Made by a program: the position numbers and the translations under genes. This document shows positions 1 through 15,172 of a stretch of DNA of 64,000 nt, piece by piece (positions within the stretch are counted from its first letter, which is position 1; every line of letters starts with the position of its first letter). The notes below the pieces were generated by a model. The model did no database searches. It was not told where the DNA came from and saw only the letters and a program-made list of their open reading frames with translations. Source of the stretch: Alnus glutinosa (Eukaryota; Streptophyta; Magnoliopsida; Fagales; Betulaceae); assembly GCF_958979055.1 (NCBI RefSeq), contig NC_084886.1:42768654-42832653 (forward strand), written 5' to 3'.

Positions 1-537
1 ATCAAGTTCTTTCTTACACCCACAAAAACAAAATGTGGGTGAACAGGTGCATTAATTGCACCATAATGGTGGCTGGAATTCAAGCCACCCACGTAACAAA
101 CAAGGATCCTCTCAATTTCAACTGAAATGAATAGTATCTATTTCATGGTCGAGATTTAAAGTTGGTGCATCTAATAGTGTACATAATTTCACATTATTTA
201 ATTTTTTTTTAAAAAAAAGCGTGTCAACATTGATATCATATACACCATTAGATCATCAATTATCCATTTTATTTGAAATGGAGAGGATCCTATTCCCCCA
301 CGTAACAGTTATCGTGCTTTTATATGGGTGAATTAATAGGAGTGCCCCAGATCCTGAAGGCTGAGGCTTATGGGGCTTGAGCTATAATGCTATTTTCATA
401 TCATGATTGAACTTGTACGCCCGATTGTAGTATTAACTCAATCTTGAGTATTCAGTGTCCTATCTAACCATGTTTACTTTTTTACATTCTCTTGATATTT
501 GAAATAATTGCTTATTTGGAGGACATTGTTTGTTCAG
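1..537. other. HISN5 intron sequence
   Basis: AT-rich sequence before the first recognisable HISN5 exon. I saw no exon or RNA gene here, so it is most likely intronic. An imperfect inverted repeat lies around a TTTTTTTTAAAAAAAA stretch near 200-220. Confidence 0.5.
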
Positions 538-2143
538 GATTTATCTGGCCGACCACATTTAAGTTATGACCTGCAAATACCTACTCAGAGAGTTGGAACA
601 TATGACACTCAGGTAGGACTTGTCTTCGTTTCCTTCCACATCAAGAATTTAGATGTCTCCATTTTTTGTTCTTCTCTGGAGAAGCAGTGGAGCTTCCTGC
701 AGAGACATCAACATAATGTGACATTGTGTGTACCTGAAAATTTTCTGCAATTTTATATAGTTTATCTGCTCGATTCTTTTATTTTAGTTTTCTTCTTGAA
801 CTTGTTACTGAGGAGATGAGTCATTTGGACTGTAGTTGGTGGAGCACTTTTTTCAGTCTCTGGTGAATACTTCTGGCATGACACTTCACATTCGCCAGGT
901 AATAATACTCGAAGGTTCTTAACTTTTCATTGTTGATGTTAAATCATCCTACTGGTTCTTGAATGTTTTGATTCTTTGAAACAAAAACATGAAGTTTACT
1001 GAAATAAATGCCATCTTCACGCACTTTCTCCGAATTTGAAGATGTTTTTGTCCACTTTCATCCAATTTATATATTTCTATGTTTTTATTAATTTGCCCAT
1101 AATTTCTTTTTATTTTTCTGTAAGATTGTGTTAAGAAAGTTTAGAAGGGCTAAGCCCTAGTACACATGAGGTATATAGACAAGCACCACCCAAAAGGGAA
1201 AAAAAAAAGATTAAAGAAAGAAAAATAAATGACAAAGAGAAACGAATAATGGAGATCAACTCCTAAAGTTCAGAACATCTAAGAACTGTAAGAAATTCAG
1301 TGACAAACATATTCATCTTTTTGCTCTAGTTTTAAGTTGTTAACAAAATATTTTGATTTTGGTTGAGCACCAGCTTGCCGGAAGAAATTCTCACCATATA
1401 ATTGAAGCAACCTTCAAAGCTTTTGCAAGAGCTCTTCGACAAGCAACAGAATATGACCCACGTCGCCGTGGGACCATTCCAAGGTTTGTTATTGTCCTGT
1501 TTAGTATGAATTCACATAGTCATTCCCAATGTTCTATGAACCAAAAAGCACTTACTCCCCCAATAAACATATGGTGGAGGATTCGATCCAGCCAAGATTT
1601 GTTATTGTCCTGTTAGCTTTTGGAGGTCATGGGTACAATCCATCCCAGGCCCCTATAAGTTCTATTAGGTTTGGTTTTGAACTTAGCTGTAACGATGACA
1701 AATAGTTCGACTTGTAGAATAGAACTGCTCTTGATTTTTGAAATTTATACATATATTTTATTTCTTGGTGTCAGAGCGAATTTGTTGCTTTGAAATCATT
1801 TCCTTTGTTCATCAATCTTTTCATGTTACCTCCAAATATAAGCCCTTTTCATTTAAATCCTCCACATAATTCCTTCCTGAGGCACTTTCTTTGTAGTTTC
1901 TGACATTTACTTCATAGTATCAATGTGTAAGGAGATTTTCTGAGATTTTGATGCAGTAACTCCAGAAATTTTTTGAACTTGAGTCATTTTCTTTTTTCTT
2001 ACAACCCCCCCCCCCCCCCCCCCCCTCCCCCCACATTCTTTAGAAACTAGTACACTTAAGTAATGTGCGGCATGTGAAACTCAATCTAAATATGTCTTCC
2101 ATTTGGTTCATACAGTTCAAAAGGAGTGCTATCACGATCTTGA
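538..2143 (+). CDS. HISN5: Imidazoleglycerol-phosphate dehydratase, C-terminal four exons (partial)
   Basis: Histidine biosynthesis enzyme of the plastid that dehydrates imidazoleglycerol phosphate to imidazole acetol phosphate. Four exons are readable: 538-612 (starts [12 protein letters not shown], ends GTYDTQ), 836-898 ([20 protein letters not shown] plus Q), 1374-1483 ([20 protein letters not shown] onward, to GTIP) and 2116-2143 (SKGVLSRS then TGA). All junctions are GT-AG and phases match. The EHFF and SHHIIEA motifs are the conserved metal-binding parts of the IGPD fold, and the SSKGVLSRS ending is typical of plant HISN5. The 5' exons, including the transit peptide, are outside the window. 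No lesion is seen, so this is probably the end of a functional gene. The 3' UTR probably runs to about 2560. The splice donor of exon 1374-1483 lies inside a local direct repeat (see 1478-1614). Confidence 0.93.
1110..1195 (-). repeat. Possible LINE 3'-tail remnant in a HISN5 intron
   Basis: The order of short motifs here (a TAAGAAAG-like stretch, then a GGCTAAGCCCTAGTACAC stretch, then a GAGGTATATAGACAAG stretch) resembles the antisense 3' tail of the LINE family seen more clearly at 13329, 56355 and 56834. It is degenerate and short. Confidence 0.3.
1478..1614 (+). repeat. Imperfect 23-bp direct repeat flanking a 91-bp insert at a splice donor
   Basis: CCAAGGTTTGTTATTGTCCT at about 1478 recurs as CCAAGATTTGTTATTGTCCT at about 1592. 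The first copy contains the exon/intron junction (CCAAG|GTTTG) of HISN5. The second has A where the donor G would be. It looks like a target-site duplication or a small tandem duplication. The inserted stretch ends in a GGATTCGATCC motif that resembles a Pol III B box. Confidence 0.6.
2005..2032. repeat. Poly-C tract
   Basis: About 28 bases that are all C except for a single T, inside the last HISN5 intron. Its length should be treated as uncertain because such tracts are hard to sequence. Confidence 0.9.
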
Positions 2144-3239
2144 TTCTCAATCATCTTGCTAAAGGTGGATAATGTTAGCCCCAAGGTGGTAATGTTTTAA
2201 CCGCATATCCTCATTTTCCTCAAGCATGCTACTGGGAGACTTAAGTTGATGTCCCATCCCACATGTATTGTGCTATTGATCACCAGTTGAAGCTCCGCCT
2301 TACTGAGATAAAACAATATACAGACATGGGTGCTACTGCTTGAGCGGTGGGAGTCCAACACAGAAACTATCAATGACAGATTGTTGCTTGTATGAGTTGT
2401 TGTAGACCTAATATTGTATCGATCAACAATAAATGAGTCTTTGGAGATACATTCTGGTGCTCCTATTGTTATCTATTTGTTATTGAGACCTGTCGCTCAT
2501 TGAACATTTGAACTTGCAGATTTATTAATGTACATTTAAGTTAGGGTGGTTTTGGTGCTAACAGTGTTAAATTTTGCCTTTATCTGTTGTCTTCAGGATT
2601 TTAGACAAATCTCTCATCTTGTAGTTATTATAATTTGGTGATGACTGTACAACCTTTTTTGTTTTAGAGGTGGCGTGTGGACTAATGAGGTTACTTCTTA
2701 TACCTGTTGGTTGTCCTTCTGAGACCATGGGCTTATTAATATATGAGCTTGACCAAAGGAGAGGGAGGAGAAATCTTGACCAAGATGAGGTGATACAGGT
2801 AGATGGTCCCTGCCAGGCGGCACTGACCCCATGCCTTTGTGCCATTTGATTCACTTATGGCTAAAATATTCCTTTATGCTGCCAAAACAGCCTTCAAGCA
2901 GTTTAGGGCAGGCATGACAAGCTCTCTTTTACAGTTCAGTTAACAATGCTCTCTTTAACTCGAGGAAAAAAAAAATAACAATAAATAAATGCTCTTTAAC
3001 TCTAGAACATATAGAAATATAAAGAAAATCCAGTTATTGGCAAGCAGCAAACCCGAGCTCAATCAAAGGACCAACCAAGTAGTATCAAATAAGCATAGCT
3101 TTATTTATTTTTTGAAGAGGGGCATTACTTTATTTGAACAATGGGATAAATACATAAAAGATAACAGTCTGGATCCAATCCAAGACTTGGCCAGATGAAC
3201 TTGATTTGGTAGATATACATCTTGCAGCAAAATGCAGTG
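2144..3239. other. Convergent intergenic region between HISN5 and PSB27-H2
   Basis: This stretch holds the 3' UTRs of two convergent genes. Open frames are short, and none looked like a known protein on either strand. Confidence 0.6.
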
Positions 3240-4431
3240 TTACAAAAACCCTTCAGCTGTGTTCAGGTCATTTAATATCTCTGACTTAACCTCTTCTGGA
3301 AGTGGGGCAGATGGGCCTGCCTTCGAGTAGAAGCTGGCCAATGATCTAATAGCTTTCTCTAACACAACATATGATTCCTACAAGTGAAGCCGGAAAATTG
3401 TAAATTCATTTATAATCATCCAACAAAAACATAACAAATCCCTGTGCTTTCTAAAGTTTGCCCAAAATACCTCTTGAACCACAGTCTGTTGTCCCCTCCA
3501 ACTGCTCAAGTACCCTCGAATGGACTCCTTTGCTGCATCTGCAGTGCGTCTAAACTTAGCAATATCCTTGGGGTCCTCCTTCAAGGATTCCCGCAGTGTC
3601 TTCACAACCTCTCTCGCTGAATTCAAGTAAGCCTTTGGCAACACTTTACCGGCCTTGGTCTTCTCGTTAGGATCAAATAATGATTTGACAGCCCCAACAA
3701 TTCCTGCATCCTCTTCCTCTCGGCCGTTCGACTTTTCTTCCGCCCAAACAACCGACGGTGTTAAGCCGTAGTTGAAGGTCAGTGTGGTAACCAATAAAGC
3801 ACCAGTACACACTATGATATGTCGGCGACTCGACGGAGCTTCTTGAGAGGATAGCACAACATGACTCCTTGATTGCAGTTTATCTGTTATGTCAGAGTCA
3901 AGAAAGAATGGAGGCATAATGAGGAACAAGAAGAATCATATGAAATTCTATTTCTAGATACTACAGGAACACACTAAATGTAGCCATAGACTAAACACAA
4001 TGACATTGCATGAACTAAGAGACATGACAGCAAGAACAGCCAATATGTAATGCAGGTCTATAGTTTCTCAGAGAAGAAACTGGTGAAATCATTTTCTTCT
4101 GCCACATTTGTACTTATACCTGTGACAAACAAGGAGCTGCTATGGGTTTTGCAGCAATAATTAAACATTGGGAAGAATAAAATCGAACACTGGAAACACA
4201 CAAAGAACAATTTATAAGATTGAATAACAATGACATGTAACCTACTCAACTTCCACCTTGAATACTTGTCAATCTAGGAAAAACGGCTGAGCCCACTTCA
4301 TCTATGCCATTAACCCAAGGAATTGAAGAAAAAAAAAACGCATACTCACACTCATTGTCAGGTTTCAAGATATTCTCCATTCTCTTGGAGATTATAGTGG
4401 GGCAAGTCTTTGCAGCAAGAAAAGCTTCCAT
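3240..4431 (-). CDS. PSB27-2: Photosystem II D1 precursor processing protein PSB27-H2 (LPA19-like)
   Basis: Chloroplast lumen protein of the Psb27 family; the Arabidopsis homologue LPA19 assists C-terminal processing of the D1 precursor during photosystem II assembly and repair. Exons on the minus strand are 4431-4350, 3883-3471 and 3377-3240, giving 633 nt or 210 residues, with phases 1 and 0 agreeing across both introns. The ATG at 4431 begins MEAFLAAKTCP. Residues 45-75 (SSRR, hydrophobic stretch, SVVWA) look like a lumen-targeting signal with a twin arginine, and cleavage is likely after Ala75. The mature part has the LFDPNEKTKAGKVLPKAYL segment and the Psb27 four-helix region (SAREVVKTLRESL, AAKESIRGYLSSWRG, AIRSLASFYSKAGPSAPLP). 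It ends ...LNTAEGFL, TAA. No lesions. The first exon is the least certain part. Confidence 0.9.
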
Positions 4432-4857
4432 CTTTGTTCATCAAAAATCAACCGAAGTTGGGTGTAGCAGCAAATGGCTTCAATCATGCCACCCACCCCA
4501 TGCTCTCATCAATTTCAACTTCACCATGCAATAGATTTTTCAATTGAATATTGAGATGTACATATGGCGCAACAGAAATCAGCACCCAATTTAGCTAACA
4601 GAAATGTATTAAGAGATGTGAATTACGAAAAGACAAGTATAGAGAAACAAACGTATGCAAAGGAGCAAAGGCTAACATGTGTGCGTGCGTTTGTGTGCCT
4701 TAACAACAAAGGCTTCCCTTTACCATCTCTTCCTCGGCTTCTCTTCCAAATGGTTTCTCACTTTCTGGCGCTGAAGATTTTATCCAGAGGGATACAGGAA
4801 GTACTTGGAGAACAAATGCCGGGGCACAATAGTCAGTCGAGCCGAGGGGCTAGTTTA
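4432..4857. other. Upstream region of PSB27-H2
   Basis: Presumed 5' UTR and promoter of the minus-strand gene. An open frame on the plus strand at 4564-4860 has no recognisable product. The MULE starts at 4867, so about 430 bp separate the start codon from the transposon. Confidence 0.45.
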
Positions 4858-4866
4858 TAAAAATTT

Positions 4867-6387
4867 GGAAAAACTATATACTTTACCCTAAAGTTTTACC
4901 CAAATTACAATTATGCCTCTAAAGTGACAGAAAAAAAAAAAATTGCAATGAACCCTAACTAAGTTTCCTAATTCTTCAATGCAGCCAATTCTTCAAAAAT
5001 ACGACTAAAAAAATTAATTTATTTATTTATCTAAAAAAAAAACAACTCAAAAAAAAAAATAAATGGTGGAGCATTTGGAGATATTTTTTAGTCTCTTTTT
5101 TTTAAAAAAAATAAAAAAATGGTTAACTTCACAGAAGGGTATCGAACTATCCGCGATTTCACAGAAGGGTACTAAACTATCATTTCTCTCGAATCCGGGG
5201 TTTTAAATATCAAAATGAGTCCCATAAGGGCATTCCGTCTATTCTCGGTGTTAAAACGTGACGGAAGTCGATTCACGTGACTTCCACATGACTTTTTAAA
5301 GCCAGAATACCCATCTTGTCCAAACAAACAACTCACCATACTACGTCGTTTTCAAGAAAGAGAGTTTGGAAAACTCAATGGCCTGAAAACTCAAATCCGG
5401 CCAGATTAAAACCCTATCTCAGCCAAACAAATGACATTCAAGAACTGCAGCAGCAACAAGATGAGAATTTGTGGTTAAGAAAATAGAAATATGGTGCAGT
5501 TTCATATACTTCAACCGGTGATAATCAATGATGAGAATTTGTTTATAGTAAGCTTTCTTGATCGATTTGAGACTACTCTGCTGACTCTTAATTGCCATTT
5601 ACATATAATGTTAGTTTTCATATTTATTTACATCGGGCGAGAGATCAGAGGTGTCGAAGCTCATTGTTAAGCAGTGCAATTTTCTTCTTCTGGGGTGCGT
5701 TGGCGATGCTTTATCATGCTGCATCAATCTTTTTTTCCTATGGAGATGATGCATCCAAAGACAAAACCTCAACAACCCACATGGCTCTATTACACTCTGT
5801 TTTAGGAAGCTAAAACAGAAGAAATTTCATAAATGGATATTTGCTATTTAAAAGGCTCTCAGAACCATTCCTCAAAGCACAAAGATGGATATCTAACTTA
5901 CAAATGATAATCTCATACTTTTTCCACGTACCAGTCCACACCGCACCGCCACTCGACATCACTGCACCACATGTAGTCAAGCGTGTGGCCATGGGAAGCT
6001 ACGGTATTGAAGCCAGTGTTGAAGGAGTGGTTCAAGAACTTTGGGTACAACACTAATTTGTTTTCTTTGCCTGCTTATAGAACATCTGTGATGCTGCACT
6101 GAGATCTGATACTCATCTAGCAACTGATTGAGCAGAGAAAAGGTACTTCGAACTGGGTAGTGATTATCCATAAAGCCCAATGCACAAAGGCCATTACTCT
6201 TCGTGCTGGACGGATTGACGTTGAGAGGGAGGGGTGCGCCTGGCGATGGTGCAAGAGACGAAGACGATGAACTCCTTCACATTCGACCTCTGGAAGTACT
6301 CGAAGTGGCTCATGTCCAACGCCTGCGCCAGTATCACCGGATCTGACCCCTCCGGACTGTACTTCAGCACCACCAACGCCGTGATCT

Positions 6388-6425
<38 letters not shown>

Positions 6426-7042
6426 TACGGGTTTGGATGTTGTTTGCTGTTAAAGCGTCATATCTTGACTGGCTGTCATGTTATGAGGTTAACTCGGTCG
6501 GCTACGAGTTGTTCTTGTTGCTGCTGCAGTTCTTGAATGTCATTTGTTTGGCTGAGATAGGGTTTTAATCTGGCCGGATTTGAGTTTTCAGGCCATTGAG
6601 TTTTCCAAACTCTCTTTCTTGAAAACGACGTAGTATGGTGAGTTGTTTGTTTAGACAGGATGGGTATTCTGGCTTTAAAAAGTCATGTGAAAGTCACGTG
6701 AATCGACTTCCGTCACGTTTTAATGCCGAGAATAGACGGAATGCCCTTATGGGACTCATTTTGATGTTTAAAACCCCGGGTTCGAGAGAAATGATAGTTT
6801 AGTACCCTTTTGTGGAATCGCAGATAGTTCGATACCCTTATGTGAAGTTAACCCATAAAAAAAATGATTTTTTAAGGGTATTTTCGAAAGAATTGTCTAC
6901 ATTGCAAAATTATGAAACCTAGTTGGGGTCCATTGTAACCTTTTTTTTTCTTTTTCTTTTTTTTTTTCTTTTTTTTTTTTTTCACTTTGGAGGAAAATTT
7001 GTAATTTGAGTGAAGCTTTAGAGGATAAAGTATAATTTTTCC
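4867..7042. mobile_element. Non-autonomous Mutator-like element (Pack-MULE) with long inverted repeats
   Basis: The ends are inverted copies beginning GGAAAAACTATATACTTTA on the left and, read inward from the right, GGAAAAATTATACTTTATCC. The flanks are a perfect 9-bp direct repeat, TAAAAATTT, at 4858-4866 and 7043-7051, the size made by Mutator transposases. A second, better conserved inverted repeat of about 340 bp (5121-5460 and 6515-6854, starting GGTTAACTTCACA) lies inside, flanked by A-rich ATAAAAAAA on both sides. The inner unit may therefore be a second MULE nested in the first. No transposase is present. The interior holds a YKT6 pseudogene and about 600 bp I could not identify. Confidence 0.9.
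6045..6391 (-). pseudogene. YKT6: Rearranged YKT6 (longin R-SNARE) fragment carried by the MULE
   Basis: Read on the minus strand from the ATG at 6391: MKITALVVLKYSPEGSDP, then SHFEYFQRSNVKEFIVFV and PPSQRQSVQHEE, which is the N-terminal longin domain of plant YKT6. About eight residues are then missing and the frame changes. NGLCALGFMDNHYPVR and FSLLNQLLDEYQ follow. The sequence then jumps, again with a frame change, to the C-terminal piece LSAASQMFYKQAKKTN, followed by TAG where the prenylation-signal residues would start. Most of the SNARE coiled coil is absent. There are no introns at the joins. It cannot encode a working SNARE. A CT microsatellite (6391-6422) sits just upstream of its ATG. 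Confidence 0.85.
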
Positions 7043-7051
7043 TAAAAATTT

Positions 7052-8040
7052 GAATATTTTTTTAGGTAACGAGGAAAAAAATTTGTACCCAAATACAGGT
7101 TCAATTATGCTTACTAAAATTTGGATGAGCGACGGTTCAAATATTTAAAATTTGAATATTGGCACTTTATAATACTATAGGGTTGTGTTATTTGTACATA
7201 TTTTGTACATACTCATATTTGGTGTAAAATCTATGCATATAGGATAAATTCTCCTATATGCATAGATCACATCCCAAATATAATTGTGCGTACAAAAAAG
7301 TGTTTACAAATATTATTTGTCCTAAAATATAATGAAAATCATGGAAAACTTGATGCCTCATAATAGAAAAAATAAAAAATAAGAGTGCATTTGGTAAACT
7401 GGAATAATGATCACTTGAAAATGGGAATGAGAATTACAATAAATACAAGAAACTGGAAATAATTATCATTCTTATTATTTGTTTGGTTACAACACAAAAA
7501 TGACCAAAATTTTTAAGTGAAATGAAATCAGATTTCAACCAAAATTTTTAAAATATCCTTACTTATTATAATTTTTTTTTTCCTTGTTTTTGAGCACTAG
7601 GAGAAAAGAATGGTGTTTTGGGACATTATTTTTTGGAGTTATTTCATTCTTGTTCCTCATTTTAAGATGAATAATTCTAAATACTAAATTCACTTCTCAC
7701 TCTTATTTTAACTGGGCTGATGTGTCAATGTTCATCATCCCTTGATTTTTTTATTTTTATTTTTTTTAATAAAGGTTAATCAAATGGCTGATGAGCACTA
7801 CCACATCAACATAGTGAGAATAGTTAGTTATCTTACAAAATAATGTTATTTAGTAGATTGTTATACAATTGCATATAACTGAGATAACATGGCAATAGAA
7901 ATCAGTCTTTGGATCAGCAAGAACTTTGTAAAATGAAAAATTAAATTCTGATTTTTAGTAACGTCGTCCCAATTATCATATAACAATCTACTAAATTGAA
8001 TTGTTTTTCCAAAATTAGCGGTGCAAACAAATAATTGAAC
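7052..8040. other. Intergenic region with MITE-like hairpins
   Basis: AT-rich. Positions 7187-7322 form an inverted repeat (TTGTACATA...; core AAATCTATGCATATAGGA against TCCTATATGCATAGAT) typical of a MITE. Positions 7385-7700 resemble another small element. No coding potential was recognised. Confidence 0.5.
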
Positions 8041-8051
8041 TCACTCTTTGG

Positions 8052-8222
8052 TGGGCCCAGGCCCAATTAGGATAGATAGTCCACTGTTGCATCTTCAATA
8101 GATCGGACGGCCGTAAGGCATCCTTCTTGGTCTCTCGAGCGAAATAGGGAAGTACACGCATGAATCAGCTGTAGCATATAATTTCCTTCTAGGGTTTTTG
8201 TGGCCTCCGTGGCCCTTTAAAA
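8052..8222 (+). promoter_or_regulatory. RPS18 promoter: site II elements, telo-box and TATA-like motif
   Basis: Two overlapping site II motifs (TGGGCCC at 8052 and GGCCCA at 8060) and a telo-box (TAGGGTTT, 8190-8197) lie upstream of the start codon. TTTAAAA at about 8217 may serve as the TATA box. Site II plus telo-box is the usual promoter pair of plant ribosomal protein genes. A pyrimidine-rich 5' leader and a GA-rich tract follow before the ATG at 8340. Confidence 0.7.
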
Positions 8223-8339
8223 CCCATCTTCACAAACTCAGTTCTCTCTCCTCAACTCTCTCATTTTGCACTCTCGGCGATCACTCTGATTCACGGAGAA
8301 AGAGAGAGAGAGAGAGAAAGAGCAGAGAAAAATCAAGCC

Positions 8340-12653
<4,314 letters not shown>

Positions 12654-13328
12654 GGTTGTTTCTCCCTTTCTGGGATAGTGTTACATGTAGCAAATTTTAT
12701 TTTGTCCTTTAAAATATCTTGGATTTAGGAGTGTACTCTGCTTTTTGGTGGATTTATGCAGTATTATCTAGCTGTCTTTCTATACCTCTCTGGACTACTT
12801 GATCTTGAGATATTTGGTATGTGATTGCATTCATCATTTATATAGTGGTTAAAGGTCACAATGGATTTTGCCTATACTCGTTGGTTTGGTCAATGGGGTG
12901 GTGACTGGTTTTCAAGCGGTGATGCTGGTATTTTATGTGCTACGGGCAGCAAGTTTGGGTAAAAAGTGGCCTGTTTAATAGTGATTGTTGGTACGGGGGG
13001 ATAGTGGCAACTGATGATCAAACTTTCTATTTGTAGAGCCTGAAACACTTCATCGACCCCTTCCTTGGCGGACCTAAGGACGGGGGTTATAGTTGGGTCT
13101 AGATAGAGTTAATGGTAAATTGCTTTAAAGGATAAAATGATGATCAAACTTTGAATAAGATGGGTAAGTGCAAAAAAATTCCACGGTGGGATGTTTGCAA
13201 ATAGGGTGGTAATTTGATGCGGTAAGGTGTAATTTTTCTAAAATTTTAGGGTTAATTAACTTTGATGAAGCTCTTAGACATATAGCTTTGCTTGACAAAA
13301 CTTTTTCCTCCTTTTTTATGTTTTTATT
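12654..13328. other. RPS18 3' UTR and downstream spacer
   Basis: Presumed 3' UTR followed by AT-rich spacer. I saw no gene. Confidence 0.5.
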
Positions 13329-14640
13329 TTTTTGATAAGTAAGAAAACTTTATATATAAGCGTAAGGTGATCCTAAGCATATTGGAAGTATATACAGAAA
13401 TAGTCAAATCTAACCCATAAAAAGAAAAATCCATACAAACTCACATGGACCAACCTTAAAAGTTGCATGCAGCACCCACAACACTCAAATCCGCAAGAAG
13501 CCCAAAAAACCGAAAAAGTCCCCCAATATTCACCCAAAACTGCCCAAAAGCGCACAAACCCAACAAAAATACAAAAAAGCCCGAATTACAACCGAAAAGC
13601 AAACTCAAAATACAAAAGAAAAGCTACAGTTATAGCCAAGAAAAAGACAAAAAACTACGGTCGGTGGCACGTGACGTCACGAGCGCTAGCGCGGCGCTAA
13701 ACCTGCCAAAAAAACTGTCGAACGTCGCTTAATCTGCTGGAAAAGCCACCGTAGAGGCACGTGCGCGGCAAAGAGGTCCCCAACACCATAGATCTAATGC
13801 CTAAACTTCAAAAAACTCCCTCGGCCATGAGCGCTGGGACAGCACGTGGAGTCCACCCACAACAGCGCCAACGACAGGGAAAGCCGGACCATGATGGCGA
13901 AACCTCCAGTGAAGCACGTGCACTGGTAGGAGGACCCAAACACAGTAGATCTACAACCCATGATGCAAAAGAACTAAAATCCACGCACGACAGCGCAGTG
14001 GCTAACCACGAAAACAGCGTCGACAGAAGAGACTAGAATGAGCTGGAGAAGACCCAACCACCAAGAACTACACCCAAGAAAAAGATAAACCCTAAGAACC
14101 TAGAGAGGCAGAGGGAAAGAGAAGAAGAACACACGATAGCGCAGCGGCCAACCACGAAAACAACGTCGATAGAAGAGACCAGAACGAGCCGGAGAAGACC
14201 CAACCACCGAGAACTACACCCAAGAAAAAGATAAACCCTAAGAACCTAGAGAGGCAGAGGGAAAGAGAAGAAGAACGCACGATAGCGCAGCGGCCAACCA
14301 CGAAAACAACGTCGATAGAAGAGACCAGAACGAGCCGGAGAAGACCCAACCACCAAGAACTACACCCAAGAAAAAGATAAACCCTAAGAACCTAGAGAGG
14401 CAGAGGGATAGAGAAGAAGACGTGAGGAAAGAAGAGAAGAGGAAGGGAGGAGGGAAGAAGGGAAGAGACAAAGCTCTTCCCTCCTCCCCTGGAACAGCCA
14501 CAAAAGGAGGATAAAGAGGGGGGAAAGCAGAGGATTTTGACAAAAAGGGTGGAGAGCTTCCCTCTCTAAAAAATAGAGAGAGAGAGAGAGAGATTTTAAT
14601 TTTTTTTTTTTCAAAATAAAAACATTAACAAACACTCAAA
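13329..14640 (-). mobile_element. Non-autonomous LINE-like retroelement
   Basis: The left end, read on the minus strand, gives a LINE-type 3' tail: a TATACTTCC motif, then CCTTACGCTTATATATAAAG, then TTACTTATC and an A-rich end. The same order of motifs closes the LINEs at 56355, 56834 and 62165. The body is unusually GC-rich and carries CACGTG motifs and a 146-bp tandem repeat. The other end (about 14565-14600) is a CT/GA-rich leader. No ORF1 or reverse transcriptase is recognisable, so it would depend on a full LINE for movement. Confidence 0.6.
13985..14411. repeat. 146-bp tandem repeat, about three copies
   Basis: The block containing AAACCCTAAGAACCTAGAGA occurs at about 14088, 14233 and 14379, giving a period of 145-146 bp. 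Each copy also has AACCACGAAAACAACGTCGA and CGGAGAAGACCCAACCACC. The first copy is the most diverged (ACAGCGTCGACAG, GAGCTGGAG). Confidence 0.9.
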
Positions 14641-14890
14641 ACTACATCAAAACACTTTTTCAAATAAAAAAAATTAACATACGAAGCCGTTTTCTCTTCT
14701 AATTGTCATTATTAGAAACAGAAAATGATCAAAGATCGCATGTCAGGGCCAAATTTGGTCCTTGCTCCTAATGTTTGGAGAGAAGATCCAAACAATCCCC
14801 CCTTCCCCCTCCCCAAAAAAAAAAAAAAAAAAAAAAATCAAAAAATTTGATCCTTGTTTGTTAGTTACTGGAATGACCATGGAACCAAAT

Positions 14891-14911
14891 ATATATATAT
14901 ATATATATATT
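14891..14911. repeat. TA microsatellite
   Basis: About ten AT units in a row. Confidence 0.9.
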
Positions 14912-14923
14912 CCTAATTAAAAA

Positions 14924-15172
14924 GGCAGCGGAGGAGACCAACTATACTTATTTTACCTAGACATAATCATAGTAGCACCTATCCACTGAGAACCGCAAAG
15001 GAAGGGGCCTAGATGGTGAAAAACGCAGGCACTTCCTCAAGTTCAAGCAGGTGGAGGAGACCAACTATACCTATTCTATCTAGACATGACCATAGCAGTA
15101 CCTATTCATTGGGAGCCCCACAGAAAATGGGCCTAGACGGTGGGAAACGCAGGAACTTCCTCAAGTTCAACT
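14924..15172. repeat. 123-bp tandem duplication
   Basis: Two diverged copies: GAGGAGACCAACTATAC starts at 14931 and again near 15054, and each copy ends AACGCAGG(C/A)ACTTCCTCAAG. It appears to belong to an old mobile element, and TSD-like flanks were not found. Confidence 0.75.

Noticed and set aside
1565-1650. SINE with Pol III B box in the HISN5 intron
   Set aside because: B-box-like GGATTCGATCC and GGTACAATCC occur, but no A box at the right distance and no tail.
2567-2854. Minus-strand ORF of 95 codons between HISN5 and PSB27-H2
   Set aside because: No family motif, no start context and no codon bias; it is probably chance.
14092-14635. Hydrophobic minus-strand ORFs
   Set aside because: They are translations of the 146-bp tandem repeat and purine-rich leader, repeating the same peptide block.
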